A stretch of DNA of 64,000 nt from Fulvimarina endophytica (GTDB taxonomy: Bacteria > Pseudomonadota > Alphaproteobacteria > Rhizobiales > Rhizobiaceae), in the NCBI RefSeq assembly GCF_003403015.1, contig NZ_QURL01000005.1:62001-126000 (forward strand), written 5' to 3'. Shown piece after piece: positions 48,860 through 58,856 of this stretch (its first letter is position 1; every line of letters begins with the position of its first letter). Under the pieces are notes generated by a model, which saw nothing but the letters and a program-made list of their open reading frames with translations, searched no databases and was not told where the DNA came from. Position numbers and translations under genes: made by a program.

Positions 48860-49525
48860 ATGACCAAGCGAAGCCTCGTCATCGGCGCCAGCGGCGGCAT
48901 CGGCGCGGCTCTGGCGGATCGCTGCCGAGAGGACGGCGAGGTGGTGACGCTATCGCGCAGCCGTAATGGTCTGGACGTCACCGACGAGCGGAGCATCGAG
49001 CGGGTTTTCTCGACCATCGAAGGGCCGTTCGACCGGGTCCTGATCGCGATCGGGATCCTCACCGCCGAACGCGAGACGCCGGAGAAGAAGGTTTCGGAAT
49101 GCGAGGCGGCGGAACTGGCGCAGCTCTTCACGGTCAACGCCATCGGCCCGCTTCTGGTGCTGAAACATCTTCTGCCCCATCTTCCCCGCGAGCACCCGGT
49201 TCGGATCGGCGTCCTGTCCGCGCGTGTCGGCTCGATCGGCGACAACGGCCTCGGGGGCTGGTATGCCTACCGGGCCTCCAAGGCTGCCCTCAACCAGTAT
49301 GTCCGCAGCTTCGCCATCGAGATGCAGCGCAGCCATGACGACGCGGCCGTCCTCGCGCTTCATCCGGGCACCGTGGCAACGCCGTTCACGGCGAAGTTCC
49401 AGGGACGGCACAAGACCGTCGAGCCCGATGAGGCCGCACGGAACATCGTCGCGGTCCTCGACGCCCATGGTCCGGGCGATACGGGACGGTTCTTCGACCA
49501 GAACGACGAACCGATCGAATGGTGA
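48860..49525 (+). CDS. Short-chain dehydrogenase (C-factor-like SDR)
   Basis: This 221-aa protein has the Rossmann motif GASGGIGAAL (9-18) and the catalytic tetrad pattern with YRASK (Tyr and Lys near residue 138-142). The short, NADH-type fold resembles CsgA/C-factor and the YciK/YdfG family. The substrate is unknown. It reads in the same direction as the EamA gene, 125 bp after it. Confidence 0.85.
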   Translation: MTKRSLVIGASGGIGAALADRCREDGEVVTLSRSRNGLDVTDERSIERVFSTIEGPFDRVLIAIGILTAERETPEKKVSECEAAELAQLFTVNAIGPLLVLKHLLPHLPREHPVRIGVLSARVGSIGDNGLGGWYAYRASKAALNQYVRSFAIEMQRSHDDAAVLALHPGTVATPFTAKFQGRHKTVEPDEAARNIVAVLDAHGPGDTGRFFDQNDEPIEW

Positions 49526-49627
49526 GCCGACACCGCCCCGCCCATCGTCCGGGCCCGGGCGGGGACGGGGTTTCGCCGCATGCGTCCATGAAAGACGAGA
49601 ACGACCCGGCGGTTCGTCGCCCGAGGA

Positions 49628-50548
49628 TCAGGCGGACGTCTTCGCCATCGCGGCGAGATCGGCCCCGTTGAGCCTCGCGACGTAATCGGAGATCGTCGTC
49701 ACGTAGTCGCTTCCGGCTCCGCTGGCTTCCGCTTCCTTGAAGTAGTGCCACATGGCCGGCGCCACCTTGCCGTCGACGCCGTTCGCCTCGGCCATGGCGT
49801 TCAGATAGCGCAGATCCTTCGAGGCGTTCTCGATCGTGAACTTGTGCACTTCGAGGTCGCGGTCGACGACATAGCGCATGAAGGTATCGAAGAAGCCGTT
49901 CGTAAGCCGGCTGGAGCCGATCACGTCGCGTACCGTCCCGGGCGCGATGCCGGATTTCGCCGCGACGACGACCGCCTCGGCGTAGAGGGCCGCATATCCC
50001 ATGGAGATGAAGTTCATCACGAGCTTCATCTTATGGCCCGAACCGACAGGTCCGACATGGCGGATATTGGAGGCCCAGCATTCGATGACCGGCTTCACCC
50101 GCTCGAAGACGTCCTCGTTGCAGCCGACCATGCAGTCCAGAGTGCCCTCCTCCGCCTCCTTCGGGGTGCGCCCGAGCGGGGCATCGACGAAGATTCCGCC
50201 CTTGGCGCCAAGTCTTTCGGCCAGAGCGAGGGTCGAATCGGGGTCCGCCGTCGTCGTATCGATCACGATCAGGCCCTCATGCGCACCGGCGAGAAGGCCG
50301 TTTTCGCCATCCATGACCGCTTCGACCTGGGACGAATTCGACAGGCAGAGATGGACGATCGAAGAGGTCTCGGCGAGTTCGCGCGGGCTTTCGGCCTCCC
50401 TCGCCCCGATCGAGACGAGATCCTCGACCGGCTTTCGATTGCGATTGCCGAGAACGGAGACGTGATACCCCTTTCGGATCAGGTTCTTGGCCATGCCGTG
50501 GCCCATATAGCCGACGCCGATGAAGCCGATTGCCGGTTTGTCGTTCAT
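49628..50548 (-). CDS. 3-hydroxyisobutyrate dehydrogenase family (beta-hydroxyacid dehydrogenase)
   Basis: This 306-aa NAD(P)-dependent protein has the N-terminal dinucleotide loop GFIGVGYMGHGMAKNL (8-23) and the catalytic lysine in GSGHKMKLVMNFI (about 170-182), with the substrate-binding segment DAPLGRTPKEAEEGTLDCMVGC. Family substrates include 3-hydroxyisobutyrate, tartronate semialdehyde and 2-hydroxy-3-oxo acids. The next gene downstream in the minus-strand unit is a 2-hydroxyacid dehydrogenase, 24 nt away. Confidence 0.88.
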   Translation of the reverse strand: MNDKPAIGFIGVGYMGHGMAKNLIRKGYHVSVLGNRNRKPVEDLVSIGAREAESPRELAETSSIVHLCLSNSSQVEAVMDGENGLLAGAHEGLIVIDTTTADPDSTLALAERLGAKGGIFVDAPLGRTPKEAEEGTLDCMVGCNEDVFERVKPVIECWASNIRHVGPVGSGHKMKLVMNFISMGYAALYAEAVVVAAKSGIAPGTVRDVIGSSRLTNGFFDTFMRYVVDRDLEVHKFTIENASKDLRYLNAMAEANGVDGKVAPAMWHYFKEAEASGAGSDYVTTISDYVARLNGADLAAMAKTSA

Positions 50549-50572
50549 AATCGCTCTTCCCCTCGAAGCGTT

Positions 50573-51514
50573 TCAGTTCACCGGTGTGAGCAAGGGCTGC
50601 CCGGCCAGATAGGCCTCGATATTGTCACGCTGCAGACGGCCCATATCCGCCCGCGTCTCGACCGTCGCCGAAGCCTGGTGGGGCTGGAGAACGACGTTCT
50701 CCAGATCGAAGAAGCGCGTATGGGCATGCGGCTCGTTGCGGAAGACGTCGAGCCCGGCTCCGCCGAGCCGGCCCTCCTCCAGCGCGTCGATCAGGGCGTC
50801 CTCGTCGATGGTCGTTCCACGTGAAATATTGACGAGAACGCCGCGCGGTCCGAGCGCCTCGATCATCTCCTTCGTGACGAACCCTTCCGTCGCCGCCCCG
50901 CCAACGAGCGCGACGACGGCGAAGTCCACGGCCTTCATCATGGCGAGGGCATCGTCGTGATAGGTCCAGCCGGACGCGGCCTCGGCCTTCGGCGAGCGCG
51001 ACCAGTAATGGACCTCCATCTTGAAGGCGGCGAGCCGGCTGGCGATCTCGACCCCGATCCGCCCGAGCCCCAGAATACCGACCTTCTGGCCGCTCATCTT
51101 GCGCTGAAGCGGGAACGGCTCCTTGCGGCTCCAGGCCCCCGAGCGCACGTGGGCATCGGCCTTGATGACCGAACGCAATTGGGCGAGCAGCAAGGCGACC
51201 GCAAGATCGGCCACGTCGTCGGAGAGGACATCGGGCGTGTTCGTGACCTTGATTCCCCGCTCCGAGGCGGCATCGACGTCGATCGCGTCGTAGCCGACCC
51301 CGTAATTGGAGATCAGCCGCAGGTTCGGGAAGCGGTCCATCAGGTCGGGACCGAAGGGGTGATGGCCGAGATAGGCGACCGCCTCTATGGCGCCCCGTTC
51401 GGCCTCGTCCGCTTCGGCGGCTCCGGTGATCGCGTCGTAGCGAAGCCAACCCTTCTCCTCGATCGCCTGCCGGCTCGCTGCATCGAACCGCCCCACCGCC
51501 AGAACCTTGTTCAT
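50573..51514 (-). CDS. D-2-hydroxyacid dehydrogenase
   Basis: This 313-aa NAD(P)-dependent protein has the Rossmann motif GLGRIGVEI and the three catalytic residues of the family: R in LVNISRGTTIDEDAL, E in GLDVFRNEPH and H in LQPHQASAT. It resembles glyoxylate/hydroxypyruvate reductases. The ATG at 51514 is chosen as it gives the standard MNKVLAVGRFDAA start. It precedes the 3-hydroxyisobutyrate-type gene and may act with it in glycolate, tartronate or sugar-acid metabolism. Confidence 0.86.
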   Translation of the reverse strand: MNKVLAVGRFDAASRQAIEEKGWLRYDAITGAAEADEAERGAIEAVAYLGHHPFGPDLMDRFPNLRLISNYGVGYDAIDVDAASERGIKVTNTPDVLSDDVADLAVALLLAQLRSVIKADAHVRSGAWSRKEPFPLQRKMSGQKVGILGLGRIGVEIASRLAAFKMEVHYWSRSPKAEAASGWTYHDDALAMMKAVDFAVVALVGGAATEGFVTKEMIEALGPRGVLVNISRGTTIDEDALIDALEEGRLGGAGLDVFRNEPHAHTRFFDLENVVLQPHQASATVETRADMGRLQRDNIEAYLAGQPLLTPVN

Positions 51515-51649
51515 ATTCCTGCCTCTCCCGCTGTCTCTGCCAGTCTTTCGTATCTCCGCTCCCGCCAAGTTGCCTTCGAGAGCCCGGAAGTAAAGGCGCA
51601 AAGCGCCCGAAGGGCGGGTGATGGGAACGATCCGGCCGCCCTGCGCTCG

Positions 51650-52720
51650 TCAGGCGGTCGTGAATCGATAGATCGACACCTGCCGGAAGGTCTCGCCCGT
51701 ATCGAGGCGCGCGGACGGGAAATGCGGCTGATTCGGTGCGTCGGGGAAGAGCTGGGGCTCGAGGCACAGCCCGTCGCCCATCCGGGTCAGGCGACCGCCC
51801 TTTCCCGGAATCCCGCCGAACAGCGAATTTCCCGAATAGAACTGAAGCCCGGGAGCCGTTGTGAGGAATTCGAGAACCCGTCCGCTTCGCTCGTCCGCGA
51901 GTCGGGCCGCAAATCTCGGGCTCGGGGCGCTGTCATCGGCAAGAACCATGCAGTGGTCGAAGCCGCGGGCAAGCGCCATCTGCGCCTCACTGCCGTCGCG
52001 CAATCCCTCGGCGACCCGTTTCCCGTTCCTGAAGTCGAAGACGCTTCCCTTCACCGAACGAACCTCGCCCGTCGGAATGAAGGTGTCGTCCACCGGCAGA
52101 TAGCGATCGGCCGCAAGGGTCAGATGATGGTTCTCGACGCTCTCGGTCGTCGGCACGCCGCCGAGGTTGAAATAGGCGTGATTGGTGAGGTTGCAAAGCG
52201 TCGGCGCTTCGGAGACCGCCTCATAGGTCAGGGTGAGCTCGCCCGGCCCGGTGAGCTCGTACCGAGCCGTCGCGTGCAGCGTGCCGGGATAGCCGCCGTC
52301 CCCGTCGGGGCTCGAGAGCGCGAAGGTCACGGACGGGTTCGCACTCTCCGCCTCCACGGCCTCGACGCGCCAGTTCATGACGCCGAAGCCCGCCGAGCCG
52401 CCATGCAGATGATTCGGTCCGTCATTGGTCTCCAGCCGATAGTCGCGTCCGTCGAGGGTGAACCGGCCCCGCGCGATCCGGTTGGCGAACCGCCCGACCG
52501 AAACGCCGAAATGCTGGGGGTGGGTCTCGTAGGGCCGCAACTCGTCATAGCCGAGAACGACATCGCCGATCCGGCCCGTCCGGTCCAGCACGCGAACGGC
52601 CTGCAGCATCGCGCCGAAGCCGACCACCGTCACCGACAGCCCTTCGGTTTCGAGATCGAATGCCAGGGCATCCTCGCCGGTCGACAGCGTTCCGAAGCGC
52701 CTCTCCGTCACCTTTGCCAT
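51650..52720 (-). CDS. Aldose 1-epimerase (galactose mutarotase family)
   Basis: This 356-aa protein has the beta-sandwich mutarotase fold with the substrate-binding histidines in NHLHGG (about 90) and NLTNHAYFNLGG (about 171) and the catalytic glutamate in LCLEPQLFPDAPN (about 320). It interconverts anomers of hexoses or related sugars. The ATG at 52720 begins MAKVTERRFG; a longer upstream frame is not supported. Confidence 0.88.
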   Translation of the reverse strand: MAKVTERRFGTLSTGEDALAFDLETEGLSVTVVGFGAMLQAVRVLDRTGRIGDVVLGYDELRPYETHPQHFGVSVGRFANRIARGRFTLDGRDYRLETNDGPNHLHGGSAGFGVMNWRVEAVEAESANPSVTFALSSPDGDGGYPGTLHATARYELTGPGELTLTYEAVSEAPTLCNLTNHAYFNLGGVPTTESVENHHLTLAADRYLPVDDTFIPTGEVRSVKGSVFDFRNGKRVAEGLRDGSEAQMALARGFDHCMVLADDSAPSPRFAARLADERSGRVLEFLTTAPGLQFYSGNSLFGGIPGKGGRLTRMGDGLCLEPQLFPDAPNQPHFPSARLDTGETFRQVSIYRFTTA

Positions 52721-52811
52721 CAGTTTGTCTCCCCTCCTTATTGCTCGCATGGATCATATCGCGCAGAGCTTCGCCGGACACGGCGACACAGCGAATTCCG
52801 GGACAGGCTCG

Positions 52812-53729
52812 ATGCGATCTGCGATGACCATGAAGAACGGACCGATGCTGGGCATTGCGGTCATGTCGTTCGGCATCTTCCTGTTCATGGCGAACGATGC
52901 GCTGGGCAAGTTCCTGATCGGAAACTATTCCCTCGGCCAGGTTCTCCTGCTGCGTTCGCTAGCCGCTCTCTTCATCCTCCTGCCCATCGTCGCGCGGATC
53001 GGATTTCGGTCGCTCTTCGCCGTCGACAAGCCCGTGCAGCTTGCCTTTCGCAGCACGCTGGCCACAGCGGAAGTGGCCGCGTTCTATGCCGCGGTGTCCG
53101 TTCTGCCGCTCGCCGCGACGCTCTCCTTCTGGCTGGCCGCACCGATCTTCGTCGCGGCGCTGGCCCCGCTTCTCCTCGGTGAGCGGGTCGGCGCGCGGCG
53201 CTGGACCGCGATTCTCATCGGCTTCGTCGGCGTCGTCATCGTTCTGCAGCCGTCCTCCGCCTCGTTCTCGGGCGGTGCGACGATCGCGATCTTCGGCAGC
53301 TTCGCCTTCGCGCTGATGATGATCACGACCCGCAGCCTGCGCGGGACGGGCGATGCCGTCCTCGTCTTCTGGCAGATGATGGGCGCGCTGATCGCCGGCA
53401 TCGTCCTTTCCTTCGTCAGCTGGTCGCCGATCGACGTGACGGGCTATGCCCTGCTTTCGGTCCTGGGGGTGACGGCGATGGTCGCGCATCTGTGCATCGC
53501 ACGCGCCTTCAAGCTTGCCGATGCGGCGACGATCGCGCCGCTCCAATATACGATGCTGCCCTGGGCGACGCTCTTCGGTTTCGTCTTCTTCGACGAAGTG
53601 CCCGCCGCAACGACCCTCATCGGAGGCGTCGTCATCATCGGCTCGGGCCTTTTCATCTTCTTCCGCGAGCGCCAGTTGTCGAAACGATCCTCCACGATTT
53701 CGGAAGCGCCTCTGCCGCCCGGCGCATGA
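52812..53729 (+). CDS. EamA/DMT-family transporter
   Basis: This protein of about 305 aa has ten membrane segments in two EamA repeats (MSFGIFLFMANDALGKFLIGNYSLGQ, LPLAATLSFWLAAPIFVAALAPLLLGERVG and a second half with GYALLSVLGVTAMVAHLCIARAF). The start is unclear among ATGs at 52812, 52824 and 52830. It is divergent from the mutarotase gene; the substrate is unknown. Confidence 0.86.
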   Translation: MRSAMTMKNGPMLGIAVMSFGIFLFMANDALGKFLIGNYSLGQVLLLRSLAALFILLPIVARIGFRSLFAVDKPVQLAFRSTLATAEVAAFYAAVSVLPLAATLSFWLAAPIFVAALAPLLLGERVGARRWTAILIGFVGVVIVLQPSSASFSGGATIAIFGSFAFALMMITTRSLRGTGDAVLVFWQMMGALIAGIVLSFVSWSPIDVTGYALLSVLGVTAMVAHLCIARAFKLADAATIAPLQYTMLPWATLFGFVFFDEVPAATTLIGGVVIIGSGLFIFFRERQLSKRSSTISEAPLPPGA

Positions 53730-53826
53730 GACCGGAGCGCGCGACCTCACTCGCGCCCCTTGTGCGGGATACACCGCGCGCGTTTAGATCGCGCCTCGAT
53801 CCGCGCCCACCTTTGAAGGATGCCGC

Positions 53827-55068
53827 TTGTCGCGCTTCAGTTTCATCCACGCCGCCGATCTCCATCTCGGCAGCCCCTTCCAGGCCCTCGCCGTCAAGGA
53901 TGCCGCGATCGCGGACCGGTTCGCGCAGGCGATCCGCATCGCATTCACCCGGCTGGTGGACGAGGCGATCGCCCGCAAGGTCGCCTTCGTGGTGATCGCC
54001 GGCGACGTCTATGACGGCGAGTGGAAGGACAATGCGATCGGCCTGTTCTTCAATCGGGAAGTGGCCCGCCTCGCCCAGGCGGCCATTCCGGTGGTTTTCC
54101 TGCGCGGCAATCACGACGCCGACAGCGTCGTGACCAAGAGCGTGCCGCTACCCCGGAGCGTCCACCAGTTTCCGACCGGCAAGGCGGCGACGATCCGTCT
54201 GGACGAGGTCTCCGTCGCCCTTCACGGGCGCGGTTTCGCGGAGCGGGCGAGCGGCGAAAATCTCGCCGCTGCCTATCCGGCGCCCGTTCCCGGCGCCTTC
54301 AATATCGGCGTCCTTCATACCTCGCTCAACGGCCGGCCGCCGCACGATGTCTATGCCCCCTGCAGCATCGACGATCTTCGCAGCCGCGGCTACGACTACT
54401 GGGCCCTCGGTCATGTGCATGAATTCGAGATCGTCGGCGAAGACCCGCATATCGTCTTTCCGGGCAATCTCCAGGGCCGCAGCATCCGCGAGACCGGGGC
54501 GAAGGGCGCGGTCCTCGTTCATGTTGACGACGGACGCGTCACGGGCACCGAGCGTCTCATTCTCGACGAGGCGCGCTGGCTTCGGCTTACCGTCGACATA
54601 TCCAGCGAGGCGGGGCCGGGAACGATCCCCGGCGCGGTGGCGAAGGCGTTCGAGAGCCATGCCGAGGCCGCGCGCGACAGGTTGATCGCCTTGCGGATCG
54701 AACTCGTCGGCACCTGCGGCTTTTCGCGGCGGCTCTCGGCGCTCAGGCAGTCGCTCGCCGACGATATCCAGGCCGAATGCCATCACCTTCATTCGGACGC
54801 ATGGCTGGAAAAGCTGGTGATCGACGTCTTGCCGGCCCGCGAGGCGGCCAGTGTGCCCGCAGTCGACGCCTCGATCGATCTCGAAGCCCTGCTCGCGGCC
54901 GTGATGGCGGACGAGATGGTGCTGGGCGAGACCCATGAGGTGATCGCCTCCATCACCACGCGCCTGCCGGGCGGGATCGGCGCCGGCGAGAACCCCCTCG
55001 GCGATCCGCAGTCCCTCCTGCGCGATGCGCGCGATCTGCTGCTCGCCAAGACCGCAATCGGAGGCTGA
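53827..55068 (+). CDS. Metallophosphoesterase DNA repair exonuclease (SbcD/YhaO-like)
   Basis: This 413-aa protein has the calcineurin-like motifs for two metals: FIHAADLHLGSPF (D and H), VIAGDVYDG, FLRGNHDAD and YWALGHVHEFE. It resembles SbcD/Mre11 and especially YhaO, with a C-terminal region (about 270-413) unlike E. coli SbcD. TTG at 53827 is the start, six to seven nt after AAGGA. Six bp later begins the SbcC/YhaN-like gene, so the pair forms a complex on DNA ends. Confidence 0.88.
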   Translation: MSRFSFIHAADLHLGSPFQALAVKDAAIADRFAQAIRIAFTRLVDEAIARKVAFVVIAGDVYDGEWKDNAIGLFFNREVARLAQAAIPVVFLRGNHDADSVVTKSVPLPRSVHQFPTGKAATIRLDEVSVALHGRGFAERASGENLAAAYPAPVPGAFNIGVLHTSLNGRPPHDVYAPCSIDDLRSRGYDYWALGHVHEFEIVGEDPHIVFPGNLQGRSIRETGAKGAVLVHVDDGRVTGTERLILDEARWLRLTVDISSEAGPGTIPGAVAKAFESHAEAARDRLIALRIELVGTCGFSRRLSALRQSLADDIQAECHHLHSDAWLEKLVIDVLPAREAASVPAVDASIDLEALLAAVMADEMVLGETHEVIASITTRLPGGIGAGENPLGDPQSLLRDARDLLLAKTAIGG

Positions 55069-55074
55069 TCGGCG

Positions 55075-58000
55075 ATGCGCATCGAACGGCTCGACCTCAT
55101 TCGCTACGGCGCCTTCACGAACCGGACGATCCCGTTCCGGCCCGGCGCGCGGCTTCACATTCTCTACGGCCCGAACGAGGCCGGCAAATCGACCACGCTC
55201 CAGTCCCTGTCCGATCTCCTGTTCGGCTTCGAACATGCCGTAACCGCCGCTTTCCGGCACGACGCCCCGACGCTGCGCATCGGCGCGAGCCTCATCTCGA
55301 GCGACGGAACGACCCTCTCGTTCAGACGGCGTCGCGGCAGGGCGAAGACGCTGCTTCAGGACGACGACACCGAGACCGCCTTGCGCGACGACACGCTCGC
55401 GCCCTTCGTCGGCGGGTTGACGAAATATGTGTTCGAGAGCGCCTTCGGGCTCGATTCGCATCGCCTCAGGGCCGGCGCCGATGCGATGCTGGCCAATGAC
55501 GGAGAACTCGGCGGCTCGCTTCTCGCCGCAGCGTCCGGGCTGACGGGCCTCAGCGACCTCAAGCGCGAGTTCGAGGAGGAGGCAGGCCAGCTCTATGCGC
55601 CGCGCGCCAGCACAAAAGCGTTCAACACTCTAAAATCCCAGTGGGACGAGGCTCGCCAGAAGGTGCGGGACCGCGAACTCAAAGCGACCGACTGGAGGGC
55701 ATTGAACGCGGAGATCGACGCGCTCGCGGAGCGCCATGACGAGATCCGGCAGAAGCGGGCGGACACCCTCAAGCGGTACGCCGAACTGACATTGCTTCAG
55801 CAGCTCGTTCCCGTGATGCACGATCTCGACGCCGATCTTCGGAAGCTCGCCGACACGTCCGATCTGGCGCACCTGCCGGAGAATTTCGGTGCCCGCCTTG
55901 CCACCGCACTCGAACGGCGCGACAGCGCGAGCGAGGCGAGCGCCAAGGCCGATATACGGGTGGCCGAGGCCGAACGCGCCTTGTCGGACATCGCTCTCGA
56001 CGAAAAGATCCTCGATCACGCGAAGAAGATCGGCTCGCTCCATGCGCGCACCGGCGACTATGTGAAGACCCGCAAGGATCTGCCCCGCATCGAAGCGGAA
56101 CTGCGCGAGCGAGAAGGTGAGATCGAGGAGCGACTGGCCCGCCTTGGGATCGATGGCCGACTGGCAAAGGAACGTCAGCCGAGCGACGCGGAGATCGCGC
56201 TCGCCGAAGCGCTGTCGAAGGAAGGCGAGGAGCTTGCGCGCGAGGCTGGAGTCATCGCGCGCCAGCGCGAGAGCGAGGTCCGCGACAGGGCCGAACTCGA
56301 ACGGAAGGCGCCTGCCGGCCATCTCGCCGACCCCAAACCCTCACGCGAGCGTTTCGCCAGCCTGAAACCGGAACTCGAAGCGCTCGCCGCGATCGATGGG
56401 ATGGAGGCGGAGCATCGACGCGAGAAGCGCCGCATCGAGGACGAGGCCTCACGTCTCGACCCGCCGCTTTCCGATATCGGCGCGATCGCGGCGGCCGATC
56501 TTCCGAGCGCGGAGTGGCTGACGACCCATCGCGATCGCCTCGCCGCCATCGACCGGGACGTTCAAACGAGGTCCGGGCGCCTCGATGAGACCCACCGGGA
56601 GATCGAGACCAATCGCAAGTCCATGCGGGCCCTCGAACAGGCCGGAGACATTCCGAGCCGCGAGGCGATCGAGACGGCACGCGCAAGACGCGACGAAGCC
56701 TTCGAGCCGATCGCGAGCGCCCTGACTTCGTCGTCCCGGCCACCGGAGCCAACTGAGATGCGGCGAACGCTGCGTGCGTTCGAGACCTTGTCGATCGAGG
56801 CCGACAGTCTGGCCGACGCTGCCCTCAAGGATGCCGAGCGGGTGGAACGCCACGGCTCCCTGAGCCGGCGCACCGCAGAGCTTCAGGACATGGCGGACCA
56901 TCTGCGAAAGGATCTGGAACGGCTCGGCGAGGATCGGGCCACCCTCTGGTCGGCCTATGCCGGAGCCTTCCGGCCGCTCGGCATCGCCCCCTATCCGCCG
57001 TCGAAAATGATCGAGTGGGTAGGCGAGGTTCGCCGCCTCGTTTCCGATCGCCGGGAGAACGAAGAGCGGTCCGCTACGCTCGATCGCCTTCGTTCGCGGG
57101 AAGCGGTTCTGCGCCCCCTGCTGATCGCGCTCGGTCGATCCCTCCACCTCGAGGATGCGGAGGCGCTACCATCGGAGGTTCTCGGGCGCGCGATCGAGCG
57201 CCGGATCGAGGATATCTCGGACCTTTGGACGTCGAGCCGCGGCCATGCCGAACTGGTGCGCAGCAGCGAGGCGAGGCTCGCCCTCCTCGATGGCCGGGCC
57301 GCTGAGAACGGGACTGCGAGACGCCTCTGGCGGGAAAAGGCGGACGGCGGTTTCGGCAAGCTCGGCCTTGCTGCCGGCGCGTCCCCGGCCGAGGCGAATG
57401 CGACGATCGCCCTCTGGCGGGAGCTTCCCCAGCTTGAGGGCGAGCGCCGGAACCGTGAGGGCCGCGTCAACGGAATGCGCCGGGATGCTGCACAATTCGA
57501 GAGAGAGGTCGGCGAATTCCTGGCCGAGAACGCCCCTTCGCTCTCGGAACTGCCGACCGAACAGGCTGTCGAGAGCCTCTACGCCATGAGCGAAGCGGCC
57601 TTCGGCGCCAAGGCGAAAAGGGACGAGCGGGCCCGCGCGCTCGCCGATGCGAAACAGGAAGCGGACAGTCGCTCGGGCGAACTCTCGCGGGCCGGAGCCG
57701 AGTGCGACGCCCTTCTCTCCCAGTGCCCCGAGGGATCGGATCCGGAAACGCTCGTTCGCAGGCTCGGCGAGCGCGATCTTCTGGCCGGCCACCTTCGCCA
57801 GACCCGCCAGCGACTGGCCGATCTGGCGCCGAACAGGACGGAAGACAATCTGCGGGAAGCCCTCGACGGTTTCGATCCTCAGGCCGCCACCCTCGAAGTG
57901 GAGGACCTCGGCACCGAGGAACAGGATCTCGAAAGCGAGGCGCGCGAAGTGTTCGCGGATCTGCGCGATCGCCAGAAGCAGAAGGAGACGCTCGCTCGCG

Positions 58001-58554
58001 GCGGCGGCGCGGAAACGGCGGCTTTCGAGCAGCGTGCGATCGAAGCCGAACTTCTCGATCTCGCCAGACAGTGGGCGGTTCTCAAGATCGCGGCCAATCT
58101 CGTCGGCGGGGCGATCGACACCCATCGCCGTCGCCAGGACGCGCCTTTGATGCGACGTGCCGGCGAGCGACTCGCCCGCCTCACCGGTGGTGCCTTCGGC
58201 GGGCTGTCGCAGCAGTTCACCGATGGAGACCGTGCCGAACTTCTTGCGGTTCGCGAAAACGGGGAGCGCTTGCGGATCTGCGATCTCAGCGACGGGACGC
58301 GCGATCAGCTCTTCCTGGCGCTCCGTCTCGCCTTCATCGAAGACTATGCGACGCGGAACGAGGCGATCCCCTTCGTCGGCGACGACCTGTTCCAGACATT
58401 CGACGACGAGCGTACGGGTGCGGGGCTGGAAACGCTCGCCGATGCGAGCGAGCACATGCAGCCGATTCTCTTCGCCCACCACCGGTCCGTCATCGAGATC
58501 GCGCGTCAGCGCCTCGGAAACGACGTGGACGTCATCGAACTGGAAAACTGCTGA
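55075..58554 (+). CDS. SbcC/YhaN-like SMC-family ATPase
   Basis: This 1159-aa protein has the Walker A GPNEAGKSTT (33-42) near its N-terminus, a long coiled-coil centre (about 170-950, E/R/L/A rich), the signature LSDGTRDQLFLALRLA (about 1070) and the Walker B region AIPFVGDDLFQTFDDERT (about 1100). The motif spacing is that of YhaN-type proteins rather than of E. coli SbcC. It works with the adjacent exonuclease in processing DNA ends. The two genes are almost contiguous. Confidence 0.88.
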   Translation: MRIERLDLIRYGAFTNRTIPFRPGARLHILYGPNEAGKSTTLQSLSDLLFGFEHAVTAAFRHDAPTLRIGASLISSDGTTLSFRRRRGRAKTLLQDDDTETALRDDTLAPFVGGLTKYVFESAFGLDSHRLRAGADAMLANDGELGGSLLAAASGLTGLSDLKREFEEEAGQLYAPRASTKAFNTLKSQWDEARQKVRDRELKATDWRALNAEIDALAERHDEIRQKRADTLKRYAELTLLQQLVPVMHDLDADLRKLADTSDLAHLPENFGARLATALERRDSASEASAKADIRVAEAERALSDIALDEKILDHAKKIGSLHARTGDYVKTRKDLPRIEAELREREGEIEERLARLGIDGRLAKERQPSDAEIALAEALSKEGEELAREAGVIARQRESEVRDRAELERKAPAGHLADPKPSRERFASLKPELEALAAIDGMEAEHRREKRRIEDEASRLDPPLSDIGAIAAADLPSAEWLTTHRDRLAAIDRDVQTRSGRLDETHREIETNRKSMRALEQAGDIPSREAIETARARRDEAFEPIASALTSSSRPPEPTEMRRTLRAFETLSIEADSLADAALKDAERVERHGSLSRRTAELQDMADHLRKDLERLGEDRATLWSAYAGAFRPLGIAPYPPSKMIEWVGEVRRLVSDRRENEERSATLDRLRSREAVLRPLLIALGRSLHLEDAEALPSEVLGRAIERRIEDISDLWTSSRGHAELVRSSEARLALLDGRAAENGTARRLWREKADGGFGKLGLAAGASPAEANATIALWRELPQLEGERRNREGRVNGMRRDAAQFEREVGEFLAENAPSLSELPTEQAVESLYAMSEAAFGAKAKRDERARALADAKQEADSRSGELSRAGAECDALLSQCPEGSDPETLVRRLGERDLLAGHLRQTRQRLADLAPNRTEDNLREALDGFDPQAATLEVEDLGTEEQDLESEAREVFADLRDRQKQKETLARGGGAETAAFEQRAIEAELLDLARQWAVLKIAANLVGGAIDTHRRRQDAPLMRRAGERLARLTGGAFGGLSQQFTDGDRAELLAVRENGERLRICDLSDGTRDQLFLALRLAFIEDYATRNEAIPFVGDDLFQTFDDERTGAGLETLADASEHMQPILFAHHRSVIEIARQRLGNDVDVIELENC

Positions 58555-58563
58555 ACAGAGGAC

Positions 58564-58595
58564 GGCCGGTCTTCGGCATTCGTGCCGACCCGGCC
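58564..58595 (+). other. Stem-loop after the SbcC/YhaN-like gene
   Basis: GGCCGG-TCT-TCGGCA, TTCG tetraloop, TGCCGA-C-CCGGCC gives two 6-bp helices separated by a small internal loop. It starts 10 nt after the stop codon. No T run, so it may be a weak terminator or an RNA-stabilising element. Confidence 0.5.
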
Positions 58596-58755
58596 GCCAT
58601 CTCGCAGACTTGTCTCATGCGACGGGTGCGGTTTCCTTCAAGCCGGCGAGCGCCGCCATCCAAGGCGATGATGCACCGTCAGCCCGTATTCTTTCCGGTC
58701 CCGGATCTCGATTTGGCTTGCGTCGCCGCCTGTGACCGATTATCTCTGCGCGCGG

Positions 58756-58832
58756 CGGAGCGTAGCGCAGTCTGGTAGCGCACCTGGATGGGGTCCAGGG
58801 GGTCGGAGGTTCGAATCCTCTCGCTCCGACCA
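58756..58832 (+). tRNA. tRNA-Pro (anticodon GGG)
   Basis: A 77-nt cloverleaf with acceptor CGGAGCG/CGCTCCG, anticodon arm CCTGG-ATGGGGT-CCAGG (anticodon GGG), T-arm GGAGG-TTCGAAT-CCTCT and an encoded CCA. A possible promoter TTGCGT-N17-TATCTC (58718-58746) would start about 3 nt before it. Confidence 0.93.
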
Positions 58833-58856
58833 TCCCCCGAACACCCGATCGAAGAG

